A stretch of 64,000 bases of DNA, taken from Lichenicola sp964236105 (GTDB lineage Bacteria > Pseudomonadota > Alphaproteobacteria > Acetobacterales > Acetobacteraceae). The notes under the pieces were generated by a model. The model saw only the letters and a list, made by a program, of their open reading frames with translations, did no database searches and had not been told where the DNA came from. Position numbers and translations under genes: made by a program. The stretch covers positions 1 to 64,000 of the forward strand of contig CAXSBC010000012.1 of the NCBI GenBank assembly GCA_964236105.1. The letters are read 5' to 3'. Below, piece after piece: positions 50,927 through 59,413 of the stretch; the first letter of the stretch is position 1; every line of letters starts with the position of its first letter.

Positions 50927-51515
50927 ACGGTCACGGGGACGTCGCTCAACGGGCTGAGCGCTTCCAGAGCGGAGCATGCCGGTCGTTGCGTCGACACGGG
51001 TTCCTGGCGGCAGCGCGCCGATCAGCACTGTTCTGTACATCCAGTTCTATGCCGCCGTGATCGGCGGATCGATCTGGTTGAGAAGCCGGCATCCAGCACA
51101 GGTCGCTGCTGACCAGATGCGCGGTCCTGTCCGATATGCTCATGGTCCTTCCCGTGATCGACTGCTTCAAGTCGTGGCACGGCTACCGGAGGGCGCGGGC
51201 GAGTTCGCCGCGCAGTTCGAGCCGTTCGACATCCCTCACCCAAAGCTGACGGCCGGCACGTTCATGGAGGGATGAATGATCCTTTAGGTGATTGCAACAG
51301 GCCCGATCTTCATGGTCTTCAAGCCATTCCAGGATCGCAGCTAGAGGCTGGGCATGAACCTGTGGCTGGACGAGGCCGACTGATGGCCGCGGACCGGACG
51401 TGAACGCTCGGCCACAGGTCGAAGCAGCATCTGCGCGCATGGCCTTTCAGAAGAAGTGGTCTAGAACGCGCGGCACGGCTCGTGATGTCGCACCGGCGGT
51501 GGAGCTGGAGTTGCC
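50927..51515. other. Long intergenic region, no gene recognised
   Basis: These 589 bases between metW and the FkbM gene hold only short open frames on either strand, none with recognisable motifs or ribosome-binding sites. The composition is mixed and less GC-rich toward 51270-51300. It may be a decayed coding region, since the next 2 kb contain a decayed FkbM gene. Confidence 0.6.
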
Positions 51516-52580
51516 ATGAAAATTAAGTTGCGGTCGGTCATCGAGCACGTCTTCAGGCGGTTGCCCGTGTCTCGCCTTGCCTACCTCCAGCGCGACGTCC
51601 TGCAGGCCCGGCTTGATGCAATCGAGGACGCCCGCAAGATCGCTGCGCCCGCCGTCGTGGCCTACGACCCGCGGCACCTGGAGACACTGGTTCCGGTCGT
51701 CTGCACGCTGGAGGAGCGGACGTTGATCGCGATGCGGTGTCGCGACGCGGACGTGTTGCCGAAGGTGGCCGGTGCCGGCACCGTGATCCGCCAGCTTGAC
51801 GGCACTGCCGTCCAGATCATGCATAACGGCGTGAAGGTGCTGGCCGGTGGCTATTACGGGCACTGGATGCAGGATCTGATCACCCGCTGTCACGGCCATC
51901 ACGAGCCGCAGGAAGAACTGCTGTTTACCGAGGTCCTGCGCCATCTCCCCGATGATGCTGCCATGATCGAACTGGGCGGCTTCTGGAGCTTCTACTCGAT
52001 CTGGTTCCTGATCCAGGATCGCCGCCGCCGCAGCCTGGTGGTCGAGGCCGATCCGGGCCATCTGGAGGTCGGCCGCACCAACGCCCGGCTGAATGATTGC
52101 GCCCCGGTTTTCATCCATGCCTGTGTCGGGGCGCATGCGGCTCCGCCGACGCCGTTCCGGACCGAGGCGTCGGGCCTGATCGATCTGCCGTGCGTCAGCG
52201 TGCCGTCCCTGCTCGCCGATCACGGCATCGAGCGCCTGCATCTGCTGCATTGCGATGCCCAGGGTGTGGAGTTCGCCGTGATCGAGAGCTGCCTGGCCCT
52301 GGCAGCCGATGGGCGGCTGGACTGGCTGGTCGTCTCCACCCATACGCACCACATCAGCCATGATCCGCTGACCCACCAGCGTTGTCTGGCAGCGCTGCGC
52401 CAGGCCGGTGCCACCATCCTGGCCGAACATGACGTGGCGGAATCGTTCAGCGGTGACGGCCTGATCGTGGCGCGTTTCGGCGGCGTTCCCGCTGGCTGGT
52501 CAAGCCCGAAGCTGAGCTTCAACCGCTATTCCGAGAGCCTGTTCCGCAATCCGCTCTATGATCTCGCGCAGCGACCATAG
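51516..52580 (+). CDS. FkbM family methyltransferase
   Basis: This is a 354-residue protein. The FkbM core is recognisable from about residue 145: AAMIELGGFWSFYSIWFL (the ELGANxG-like SAM loop), LVVEADPGHLEVGRTNARLN, CVSVPSLLADHGI and LLHCDAQGVEFAVIE, where D replaces the usual KxDxxG Asp context. The N-terminal 140 residues are family-variable. FkbM proteins O-methylate sugars or other hydroxyls in surface polysaccharide and secondary-metabolite pathways. It lies near the giant glycosyltransferase and a second, broken FkbM gene, which suggests a polysaccharide-tailoring role. Confidence 0.85.
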   Translation: MKIKLRSVIEHVFRRLPVSRLAYLQRDVLQARLDAIEDARKIAAPAVVAYDPRHLETLVPVVCTLEERTLIAMRCRDADVLPKVAGAGTVIRQLDGTAVQIMHNGVKVLAGGYYGHWMQDLITRCHGHHEPQEELLFTEVLRHLPDDAAMIELGGFWSFYSIWFLIQDRRRRSLVVEADPGHLEVGRTNARLNDCAPVFIHACVGAHAAPPTPFRTEASGLIDLPCVSVPSLLADHGIERLHLLHCDAQGVEFAVIESCLALAADGRLDWLVVSTHTHHISHDPLTHQRCLAALRQAGATILAEHDVAESFSGDGLIVARFGGVPAGWSSPKLSFNRYSESLFRNPLYDLAQRP

Positions 52581-52609
52581 GTGCCGGTGACGTCGGGGTG
52601 GCCGCAGCA

Positions 52610-53236
52610 CTCGTCGCCGTCACGACGGGCTGCGCGCCGGGCACTGTCGGCGACCGGCTGCTGCTGCCGGACAAGGTGATGGTCCCGCATGTCCTCTCGA
52701 CTCCGCGTATCGCTCTGCGTTGGTCGATGTCGGCGCCAATATCGGCCTGTTCAGCCGGCAGCTCGCCCTGCGCTACGCCTGCGCCACGCGGATCCTGTGC
52801 GTGGAAGCGGATCCGGAAATTTCCGCATGCTTCACTATGATCTCGCAAGGTCTGGACGGAACGCGTGCTATCGAACGTGGCGCTGTCGGATGCCGAGGGC
52901 GAGATACGTCCTTCAGGGACCAGGGGAACTCGGCGACTACTCGCTGAACGACGACGCCCTGCGCGACCGGCGCTTCGAGACGATCACCGTCCGAGCGGCG
53001 CAGCCAGGCGACTGGATGCGCCGGAACATCGTGGTGCCGGAGCACAAGCCAATCTGGAAGTCCGACAAGGTTTCGACGAGCTCGTCATCTCGCGTACCCC
53101 CATGAGCAGATGGAACCGGCTGGACGCTGCCATCGTCGGGTTGTGGCGCGTATGCAAGCCCGCATCCGAACTCGCCGCCTTCCGAACGACCCGACAGCGT
53201 CGCCGACAGGTCGATCGGGCTTTCCGTCGATGGTGA
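52610..53236 (+). pseudogene. Decayed FkbM family methyltransferase gene
   Basis: Fragments of one protein are spread over three frames: DRLLLPDKVMVPHVL, then SALVDVGANIGLFSRQLALR with ILCVEADPEI, then VALSDAEGE, then LGDYSLNDDALRDRRFETIT to PIWKSD, then QGFDELVISRTPMSRWNRLD to the TGA at 53236. VGANIGLFS and the KxDTQGFDE-like segment are FkbM signatures. At least four frameshifts separate the pieces, so no functional product is possible. It is not a duplicate of the intact neighbour, whose motifs differ. Confidence 0.75.
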
Positions 53237-53425
53237 GGACCGGGAGCACGCCGATCTTCGTGTCTGGCGTTGATCGTCCTGAACGCGATGGCCGTTCCTG
53301 ATCGATTCGGCGTCGCACCGGGCTCGGGCGCACCACCAGGCGAACGGGCTGTCTGCATCGGATCGCTCGATGGGGGCTGATTCCGTTCTGGCAAGCGTGG
53401 CGGCGTCCGACATCCGCCGCAGCCG

Positions 53426-54532
53426 CTACATCCGCTCGTCCGGCTCCAGCTTCGGCGTCGCCTTGTTCAGCACCGCCAGCAGGGCTGCCGTCAGCGGTGT
53501 CGCGAAGATCAGCCCCGGGATGCCCAGGATCGCGCCGAAGGCGGTCTGCGACAGGATGGTCAGCCCGGGCGGCAGGTCGACGGCGCGCTTCTGGATCAGC
53601 GGCGCCATCACGTTGCCCTCGAAACCCTGGATCGCGAGATACAGCGCCACCGTTTCCAGGCCGGTGGCGGCACTGATCGAGAAGGCGATCAGGATGGCCG
53701 GAACCGAGCCGGTGATGGCGCCGATATAGGGCACGAAGTTGAACAGCCCGGCGATGACGCCGAGCACCAGCGCCAGCGGCACGCCGAGCAGCCACAGCCC
53801 GATCCCCGACAGCAGCCCCACCACCAGCATGTCGAGCGCCTGGCCGGCGCTCCACATCCACAGCGCATGGCCGGCGGTGCCGAGAAGCTCCTTGACGCGC
53901 GCCCGGTGCGGCGGCGGCACCAGCCGCATGATGCCGTTGGCGTAGGTCGAGGGGGAGGCCGCGAGATACAGCCCGGCGATCACGATCACCGCAAGCGTGC
54001 CGAACAGCCCGAACGCCGAGCCGAGAAACCCCGCGACCGAACCGGCGAGGCCGGACGGCACCCCCGGCGTGCCGCCCATCTTGCTGCCGCCGAGCGACGC
54101 CGGCACCTGCTGCAGCACGACCTGGCCCCAGCGCGACTGCGACAGCCGGTCGTGCAGCCCCTGCTCCTGGCGCCCGAGCGCCTGGCGCAGCGCGTCCGCC
54201 TGCGTGACGATGCCGGGCCCGGCCAGGGTGACGAGCCCGACCAGGGCCGCCAGCAGCGCCAGCACGACGATCAGCAGCGACGCCCAATAGGGCAGCCGGG
54301 TCGCGCGCCGGAGCAGCCCGGCCAACCCGTGCAGGATCACCGCCAGCAGCGAGGCGGCGAACACCACCGTCAGCACGTCCTTCAGCAGCCAGATCGCGAG
54401 CACGATCACGGTGCCGGCCAGCGCCAGCCGCAGCAGGTCATAGAACCGGTCCTGGATTGACGCCCTGGGCTCGACGGCGACGGCGACGGGGACGGCGACG
54501 GGGACGGGCGGCGAGGCCGGCTGCAGGGTCAT
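53426..54532 (-). CDS. AI-2E family transporter
   Basis: This is a 368-residue inner-membrane protein with about eight helices: two at the N-terminus (LALAGTVIVLAIWLLKDVLT), one at about 70-90, a long soluble segment, then several helices up to LIFATPLTAALLAVLN. ALVLGVIAGLFNFVPYIGAI and QGFEGNVMAPLIQKRAVDLP are the family signatures. Members export small molecules or act as Na+(Li+)/H+ antiporters. The ATG at 54532 starts a Pro/Val-rich tail before helix 1; the frame is open upstream without homology. It is divergent from a membrane protein of unknown function. Confidence 0.92.
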   Translation of the reverse strand: MTLQPASPPVPVAVPVAVAVEPRASIQDRFYDLLRLALAGTVIVLAIWLLKDVLTVVFAASLLAVILHGLAGLLRRATRLPYWASLLIVVLALLAALVGLVTLAGPGIVTQADALRQALGRQEQGLHDRLSQSRWGQVVLQQVPASLGGSKMGGTPGVPSGLAGSVAGFLGSAFGLFGTLAVIVIAGLYLAASPSTYANGIMRLVPPPHRARVKELLGTAGHALWMWSAGQALDMLVVGLLSGIGLWLLGVPLALVLGVIAGLFNFVPYIGAITGSVPAILIAFSISAATGLETVALYLAIQGFEGNVMAPLIQKRAVDLPPGLTILSQTAFGAILGIPGLIFATPLTAALLAVLNKATPKLEPDERM

Positions 54533-54704
54533 GGGTGGACAGGCCTTCGGAGCGGAGGATCGCCGGGACGCGACGCGCGCCGGGCGTGCAGCCTTAGCAG
54601 CGCACGGTGCCGGATGCACGGCGCCGGATGCGCCGCCGCCGCACCCGTTGCGCCGCCCGAACGGGACCGCCAGGATCGGCGCCCGTTGCAGGGATGAGGT
54701 CGAG

Positions 54705-55736
54705 ATGTTCGGATCTGTCGTTCTGGATGTCGCGATCGGCCTGTCGCTGCTGTTCCTGTTCGTCAGCCTGATCTGCTCGGCGATCCGCGAGGCGATCGAG
54801 ACCGTCATCAACACCCGCGCGTCGGACCTGGAGCGCGGCATCCGCGAGTTGCTGGACGATGCGACCGGCGAAGGGGCGGCGAGGGCGCTCTACGCGCATC
54901 CGCTGATCTTCTCCCTCTACGACGGGACCTACAGGCCGGACCGGCTGCGGCCGCATCGCAGCCTGCTCACCGGCAGCCGCTCGCTCAGGATGCCGGTCCG
55001 GAGCCGCGGCAGCCTGCCGGCCTATATACCATCAGCCAACTTCGCCCGCGCTTTTCTCGACCTGACCCTGCGCGGCCCGATCGGACAGGCGGCCAGCGGA
55101 CCCGGGGCGGCCGTGCCGGTGCTGTCGATCGCCAGCCTCGCGGGCATCGCGCAGGACATGCCGGACGGGCGCATCCGCCGGGCGCTGCTGAGCGCGCTGG
55201 ACACCGCGGATGGCGACCTGGTCCGGGTGCAGCGCGCGCTGGAAGGCTGGTTCGATGCATGCATGGACCGCGTGTCGGGCTGGTACAAGCGCCGCACGCA
55301 GGTGATCCTGTTCGGCGTCGGGCTGCTGGCGGCAGGCGTGATGAACATCGATGCCTTCAGCGTCGGCCGCGCGCTGCTGCAGGACAAGGCGCTGCGCGAC
55401 GGGGCGGTGGCACAAGCGTCGCTGCTCGTCGAGCGGGCCGATGCCGGGCACACGCCGGAAGCGGTAGCCGATGCGGGCTTTGCCGCCCTGCGGCGCGACC
55501 TCGACCAGATCCAGTTCCCGACCGGCTGGGAGCCGCCGCCGCAGCGGCTGCAGGTGACAGGCCCGGACGGCGTTCCGCATCTCGGCCTGCAGCCGGTGCT
55601 GCAGATGCTGACCGGCTGGCTGGTGACCGGTTTCGCGGTGATGCTGGGGGCGCCGTTCTGGTTCGACATGCTGAACCGCTTCATGGTGGTGCGCTCCACC
55701 GTCAAGCCGTACCAGAAGAGCCCGCCCGGCAGCTGA
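54705..55736 (+). CDS. Membrane protein of unknown function
   Basis: This is a 343-residue protein. One helix at about 5-25 (LDVAIGLSLLFLFVSLICSA) is followed by REAIETVINTRASDLERGIR, a pattern I have seen in uncharacterised bacterial membrane proteins, then a soluble domain and two helices (VILFGVGLLAAGVMNIDAF near 205, GWLVTGFAVMLGAPFWFDML near 303). The ATG at 54705 is the natural start before helix 1, and it follows a GAGGTCGAG sequence. The open frame extends upstream into the divergent gene's leader without homology. A role in the envelope is likely, but its nature is unknown. Confidence 0.75.
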   Translation: MFGSVVLDVAIGLSLLFLFVSLICSAIREAIETVINTRASDLERGIRELLDDATGEGAARALYAHPLIFSLYDGTYRPDRLRPHRSLLTGSRSLRMPVRSRGSLPAYIPSANFARAFLDLTLRGPIGQAASGPGAAVPVLSIASLAGIAQDMPDGRIRRALLSALDTADGDLVRVQRALEGWFDACMDRVSGWYKRRTQVILFGVGLLAAGVMNIDAFSVGRALLQDKALRDGAVAQASLLVERADAGHTPEAVADAGFAALRRDLDQIQFPTGWEPPPQRLQVTGPDGVPHLGLQPVLQMLTGWLVTGFAVMLGAPFWFDMLNRFMVVRSTVKPYQKSPPGS

Positions 55737-55760
55737 CCGCGCCCGCCCCGCGGGTGCGGC

Positions 55761-55886
55761 TCAGTCGGGTGCGGGGTTGCCGGCGTCGTCCTGCATGACC
55801 GGGCGCCGGACCGGCCGGCGTCGCAGCCCGGCCAGCATGCCGGCGAGGCCGAACCCGAGCAGGAAGATCCTGAAGACGGTGCGCAT
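55761..55886 (-). CDS. Small one-helix membrane protein
   Basis: This is a 41-residue protein: MRTVFRIFLLGFGLAGMLAG, then a basic RRRPVRR segment and an acidic tail (MQDDAGNPAPD). An excellent ribosome-binding site (CAGGAG, 8 bases before the ATG) supports translation. The single helix with a positive tail suggests an N-out, C-in inner-membrane protein. It lies convergent with the 343-residue membrane protein and upstream of a remnant region. It is too short for family assignment. Confidence 0.55.
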   Translation of the reverse strand: MRTVFRIFLLGFGLAGMLAGLRRRPVRRPVMQDDAGNPAPD

Positions 55887-56223
55887 GATGGTCGCTCCTG
55901 TTGCTCCGGCGCGAACGCCTGTCGGCGGCAATCGATGCGTCGCGGGGCCAGGGGGGTCAGCGTCGAGACCGTAGGTGGGCTGCCTCCTCACCGCCGCCCG
56001 CCATCATCCGGGGTCGGTTCCGCGGCGCTCTAGGCGACCGAGTGGCAAATTAAGCAGCCGGTAGAACACATGGCAGCACGTTTTCCATGCAATAATACCT
56101 GAATCACAAACTCTGGAAGCGACGTGTAAGCATGCTTGATAGCAGTTGTTGAGGGTATCTGTTTTTCTATGTCTCATGCAACATACGTTATTGAGAAAGT
56201 ATGTCCTAGATAATTTAATGGGC
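55887..56223. other. AT-richer intergenic region before toxin remnant
   Basis: These 337 bases contain no supported gene. From about 56040 the sequence becomes markedly richer in A and T than the flanking chromosome, marking the edge of an acquired segment that continues through the TumE-like remnant. Confidence 0.6.
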
Positions 56224-56480
56224 ATGAAGGCGACACTGATCCAGTTGGACAATCAGTGATTTGAGAGCGGGTATATTCATCAGGTCAAGATTTGGCTGGT
56301 GCCGGAACCGGTTCCGCCCTCGACGCGCCGCTTTAAACACAGCCTCGTCTACGTGGCGCAAGGGTATCTGCGTGATCGGATTCGATGACGAGCGAGGCAA
56401 GGGTGATCGTCGGCACTTTATAAGAAGCCGGTCGAGGCACCTGAACGTCGGCTATGGAGCGCAAAGCGGTCCTCGCTGGA
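56224..56480 (+). pseudogene. Broken TumE-like (DUF6516) toxin gene
   Basis: ATG at 56224 starts MKATLIQLDNQ and meets an in-frame TGA at 56257. Downstream in the same frame come FESGYIHQVKIWLVPEPVPP and STRRFKHSLVYVAQG. A shift of frame near 56364 then restores ICVIGFDDERGKGDRRHF. This order (KIW.VP.PVPPS...FK.SL.Y, then DNERGKGDHRH-like) is that of the TumE/DUF6516 toxin family. Two lesions make it non-functional. No partner antitoxin gene is evident. The DNA is relatively AT-rich, consistent with acquisition. Confidence 0.65.
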
Positions 56481-56738
56481 TGCGAGATCTTTAGGAAGCG
56501 TCACGATCCGATCTGGTGGTTTGGCTGACGAGCTTCGACGCCAATGGCGGCGCAGGAGCGCCGCCAGCTCCTCGTCTGTGCGCCGCTTGCGTTCCATCCG
56601 CATCTCGGTTGCCGTCGGCACGCGCTCGCCGTGCAGCCATCCGACCACGCGGCTCTCGGCCGGGATGTCGTCGATGAAGAGTGACGGCCGTGCCACGCCT
56701 GTCCGGTAGGCGCAGTGCGAAATGCTGACCCGCTGCAT
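56418..56738 (-). CDS. Uncertain small ORF, possible remnant
   Basis: This is a 106-residue open frame whose first 65 residues look protein-like (VSISHCAYRTGVARPSLFID, then ESRVVGWLHGERVPTATEM and RRTDEELAALLRRHW), with a helix-forming C-terminus. The last 30 residues run antisense through the TumE-like remnant and are probably not native. I do not recognise the family. It may be the start of a truncated gene cut by the neighbouring insertion remnants. Confidence 0.35.
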   Translation of the reverse strand: MQRVSISHCAYRTGVARPSLFIDDIPAESRVVGWLHGERVPTATEMRMERKRRTDEELAALLRRHWRRSSSAKPPDRIVTLPKDLASSEDRFALHSRRSGASTGFL

Positions 56739-56778
56739 GCCGCGAGGCAGCGACGCAGGCTAGCCGCCGCTCTTCGTC

Positions 56779-57010
56779 GTGGTCGCCGGACCGTGGCTGG
56801 TTGCGCAATGGGCCGCAGGAGCACGCGACAGCGCGGCGCTGTGGCGGCGGCTGAAACTCGAGGGGTTCAGGGGGTTGGGGCGGGTCGTTGGCAAATGGGC
56901 AACGCGACGGCGACATACCGACAGGCTCGATCTGGAGCGGTTGCAGCGGGTTCCATCAGCCTGCACCCGCACCCTGGCTGAAGCTGGTGAACGGCAGATG
57001 GATGGCCGCG
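56779..57010 (+). pseudogene. ISL3-family transposase fragment
   Basis: The frame reads LVAQWAAGARDSAALWRRLK, then LEGFRG and a segment VVGKWATRRRHTDRLD, then LERLQRVPSACTRTLAEAG. This matches the region of ISL3-type transposases between the N-terminal zinc/HTH part and the catalytic core (W-x-ELxxxG-xxG...V..W). Both ends are missing, so it is a relic. It lies between the toxin remnant and the broken phosphoesterase. Confidence 0.5.
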
Positions 57011-57059
57011 CCAAGCTTGATCTGCTCGAAGCTCGCCTCGTCCGCATGTACGTGATCAG

Positions 57060-57493
57060 CTGCACCAAAACTGCGTCAGAGCTAATTTGGATGCTGTTTG
57101 ACAGGTGGTCGTCTTTCGTCAGCAGGACCCGGTTGGTACGCTTGCCGTTGTCGAACACGTTGCCGTCGTGGTTGCCGGGGATGGTCCAGGATCGGCAGCG
57201 GGTCGTGAGCGTCGGGCTCATAGAACTGCGGAACGTACTCCTGAGCCTGGTCCGTCGAAGTAGATCACGTCATCCAGACGAAAGGAGGGTAAAACCCCGA
57301 AAGGGCCCGGCCGTGCCGCGTCGCGCCCCAACCCCTGCGCCACCAGCAGCTGCGGGTTTGGATCCTTCACCTCGCCTGTAACGCCAACCATATGGAAGGT
57401 CATGCCGCCAGCCCCCTCGGCCGCCCGCATTGCATCCGGCACGATGTCGGAAAGGTCGAGGCGGAAGGGCGCAGATCCGGTCGGTGCGGGCAA
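57060..57493 (-). pseudogene. Broken metallophosphoesterase gene
   Basis: On the minus strand, three frames join into one phosphoesterase-like chain: FRLDLSDIVPDAMRAAEGAG with MTFHMVGVTGEVKDPNPQLL and DDVIYFDG, then QEYVPQFYEPDAHDPLPIL, then IPGNHDGNVFDNGKR to LLTKDDHL. DVIYF and PGNHDG are the metal-binding motifs of calcineurin-like enzymes. Two frameshifts (near 57248 and 57185) and loss of the C-terminal half disable it. The upstream start is not clear. Confidence 0.65.
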
Positions 57494-57752
57494 AGGCTGG
57501 AACGGGCCACCGGTAGAGAGTGGGGTCTGCGTTGCATACGGCGGCGTGATGCTCGGCCTTGGTTGACTAGAATGATGGACGAAAGGGGCCGCTGTGAGCG
57601 TGGTGACGTGGCTCTACCGCGGGCCTGGCACCGAGCGGAGGAGCATGAAGACCAGGAGACAACGGACTGCACAGGTCCGGCTCGCCGGATATGATGGTCG
57701 CGACCCGACCCGCATCTAGCGCGGAGCGTTGTCTGAACCGGGGAATGCGATT

Positions 57753-58895
57753 GTGAGCAACCAACCAGAACGGAGACCTGAAGCGACGATGCGCGTGCTC
57801 GCGGGCGAGATCATTGCCTATCGGCTGTTCGACATCGCCTACGCCATCGACCTCGGCCGTGCCGAAGCCCTTTGGCAGTCGAGGGCCGGCACGACGAGCG
57901 CGCGTCAGCGCCTGCGCGCCACGCCGCCGAAGGCTGTCGCCTACGACGTGCCGCCTCTTTCGCTCACGCTGGCACCCGAACGGCTCGCCCTTCCCAAGGC
58001 CGGCATCACGGCGACCGTCACCTGCCGGCTCTACGATTTCGGTGTGCTGGCGCTCTCCGTCTACGTGCCGGCGCGGGAGCTCGAATGGGACGATTTCGTC
58101 GACCTGTCGGAGGCCGTGAACGCTCTTCTCGGACCTGGATCGGAAACCCTGCTCTGGAGCCGCCTCACGGACTCCATCAGGACGGAGCTTAGTTCCGCTT
58201 TGATCCGTCCTGCCGCGTCGTTCATCGAGGAGGATTATCTCGTGGCGATGGTGACCGCGTTCGATCGGCCCATGACGAGCGTGACGCTTTGGAACACGTT
58301 GGATTTTGTGCCCCTCCTGTCCGGGGAGAGGCGCACGCTTTCCGACGCGGCGCGGCAGGATCTGCTCCGCAAGCGCTTCTCCTATTACGCCGATGACTTG
58401 GCAGTGCTGACCTGGGACCGGGCTTTCATCTACGAGCCACGTGGCGAGACCGATGTTCTCGACATTCTGGAGGTCACCAACGCCCAGCTGCTCGAAATGC
58501 GGTTCTATGACGAGCTGCTGGATGACGAATTGCCGCGCATGTATGACCTGGTCGAGAGCACGCGCCGCAGTAACACGCTGTTCGGCTCGCGCCGGTTCTC
58601 CCGTCTGGCGCGGCGTTTCTATACGCTGGTCGCCGAGGTGACGGAACTCACCGAGCGCGTCGACAACGCGCTGCAAGTAACGGAAGATGTCTACCTCGCC
58701 CGAATCTACACGGCAGCATTGGAGCTGTTCCGCGTCCGGATTGTCGGCGCAGCGGTAGATCGCAAGCTCTCGATCATTCGCGACACCTATACGGCTCTGT
58801 ACGACGAAGCGTCAGGCGGTCGTGCCGCCGCGATGGAATTTGCAGTGGTACTGCTTATCGTGATCGAAATCGTGCTGGCGTTAATACACCGATGA
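57753..58895 (+). CDS. RMD1/DUF155 (YagE-like) family protein
   Basis: This is a 380-residue protein. The DUF155 layout is clear: an N-terminal domain with RLYDFGVLALSVYV, a central helical part (DVLDILEVTNAQLLEMRFYD, VDNALQVTEDVYLARIYTAA) and one C-terminal helix after a charged stretch (MEFAVVLLIVIEIVLALIHR). In eukaryotes, Rmd1/RMND1 acts in mitochondria or sporulation; the bacterial function is unknown. The start is uncertain: GTG 57753 has a GGGGA 8 bases upstream, while ATG 57789 and TTG 57729 are also in frame. It is intact although surrounded by insertion-sequence debris. Confidence 0.85.
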   Translation: MSNQPERRPEATMRVLAGEIIAYRLFDIAYAIDLGRAEALWQSRAGTTSARQRLRATPPKAVAYDVPPLSLTLAPERLALPKAGITATVTCRLYDFGVLALSVYVPARELEWDDFVDLSEAVNALLGPGSETLLWSRLTDSIRTELSSALIRPAASFIEEDYLVAMVTAFDRPMTSVTLWNTLDFVPLLSGERRTLSDAARQDLLRKRFSYYADDLAVLTWDRAFIYEPRGETDVLDILEVTNAQLLEMRFYDELLDDELPRMYDLVESTRRSNTLFGSRRFSRLARRFYTLVAEVTELTERVDNALQVTEDVYLARIYTAALELFRVRIVGAAVDRKLSIIRDTYTALYDEASGGRAAAMEFAVVLLIVIEIVLALIHR

Positions 58896-58980
58896 CAGTG
58901 CTGCCAACCTTGACTTCGCTAGGCGCATGATTGCTCCATCACTGAAGCTGGAACAGTCGGGAAGAGCTGCAGCATTAGAA

Positions 58981-58999
58981 CGAGACCGTCGCGGTCTCG
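58981..58999 (+). terminator. Hairpin downstream of RMD1 gene
   Basis: CGAGACCG and CGGTCTCG form a perfect 8-bp stem around a 3-base loop, 85 bases after the stop. There is no T run, so it is a weak candidate terminator. An IS-end-like sequence (GGGCGCTGTTGCAG) follows at once. Confidence 0.35.
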
Positions 59000-59060
59000 A
59001 AGGGCGCTGTTGCAGGGACCGGCCTGAGGTTACGCTGGTCCTATCGGTGCTCGAATCAGA

Positions 59061-59327
59061 TCAAGCGAACGGAGATTGGTTGGCGATACAGATCATGCGG
59101 TTGAGGATCTGGATGGCGATGGCGACTTCGCCTTGCTGACAGCCCGGTGATCGGACACGCAGCGTCGGACCGATGATGTGCTTGCAGCGGCCAATCGCGG
59201 TCTCCACGAGGCTGCGACGACCGTAGCCGGTGGCCTCCCGCCAGGCCATGCGGCCTTTCTCGGCGATAGACTGGACATGACAATCCCGAACCATCAGCGT
59301 GCCGGCATCGTTTGTGCTGACCTTCTC
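59061..59327 (-). pseudogene. IS5-family transposase C-terminal fragment
   Basis: On the minus strand, DCHVQSIAEKGRMAWREATG, then GRRSLVETAIGRCKHIIGPT and AIQILNRMICIA, is the C-terminal catalytic Glu region of an IS5-type (IS1031-like) transposase; E lies in LVETAIGR. The N-terminal part is missing, cut by the IS701-like element whose left inverted repeat begins at 59328. A frameshift near the 3' end separates the last residues. Confidence 0.65.
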
Positions 59328-59413
59328 AGCTCGACTTTGGCCATTTGCGGTGACTGTAGGCGGCGGAGCGGGTGACCGATTAGGCTGGTGTGTCCCCGCC
59401 AAGAGACGCCACC

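Noticed and set aside
57500..57750. A minus-strand ORF upstream of the broken phosphoesterase
   Set aside because: The sequence is Ser/Arg-rich with no motif and overlaps the probable leader of the RMD1 gene.
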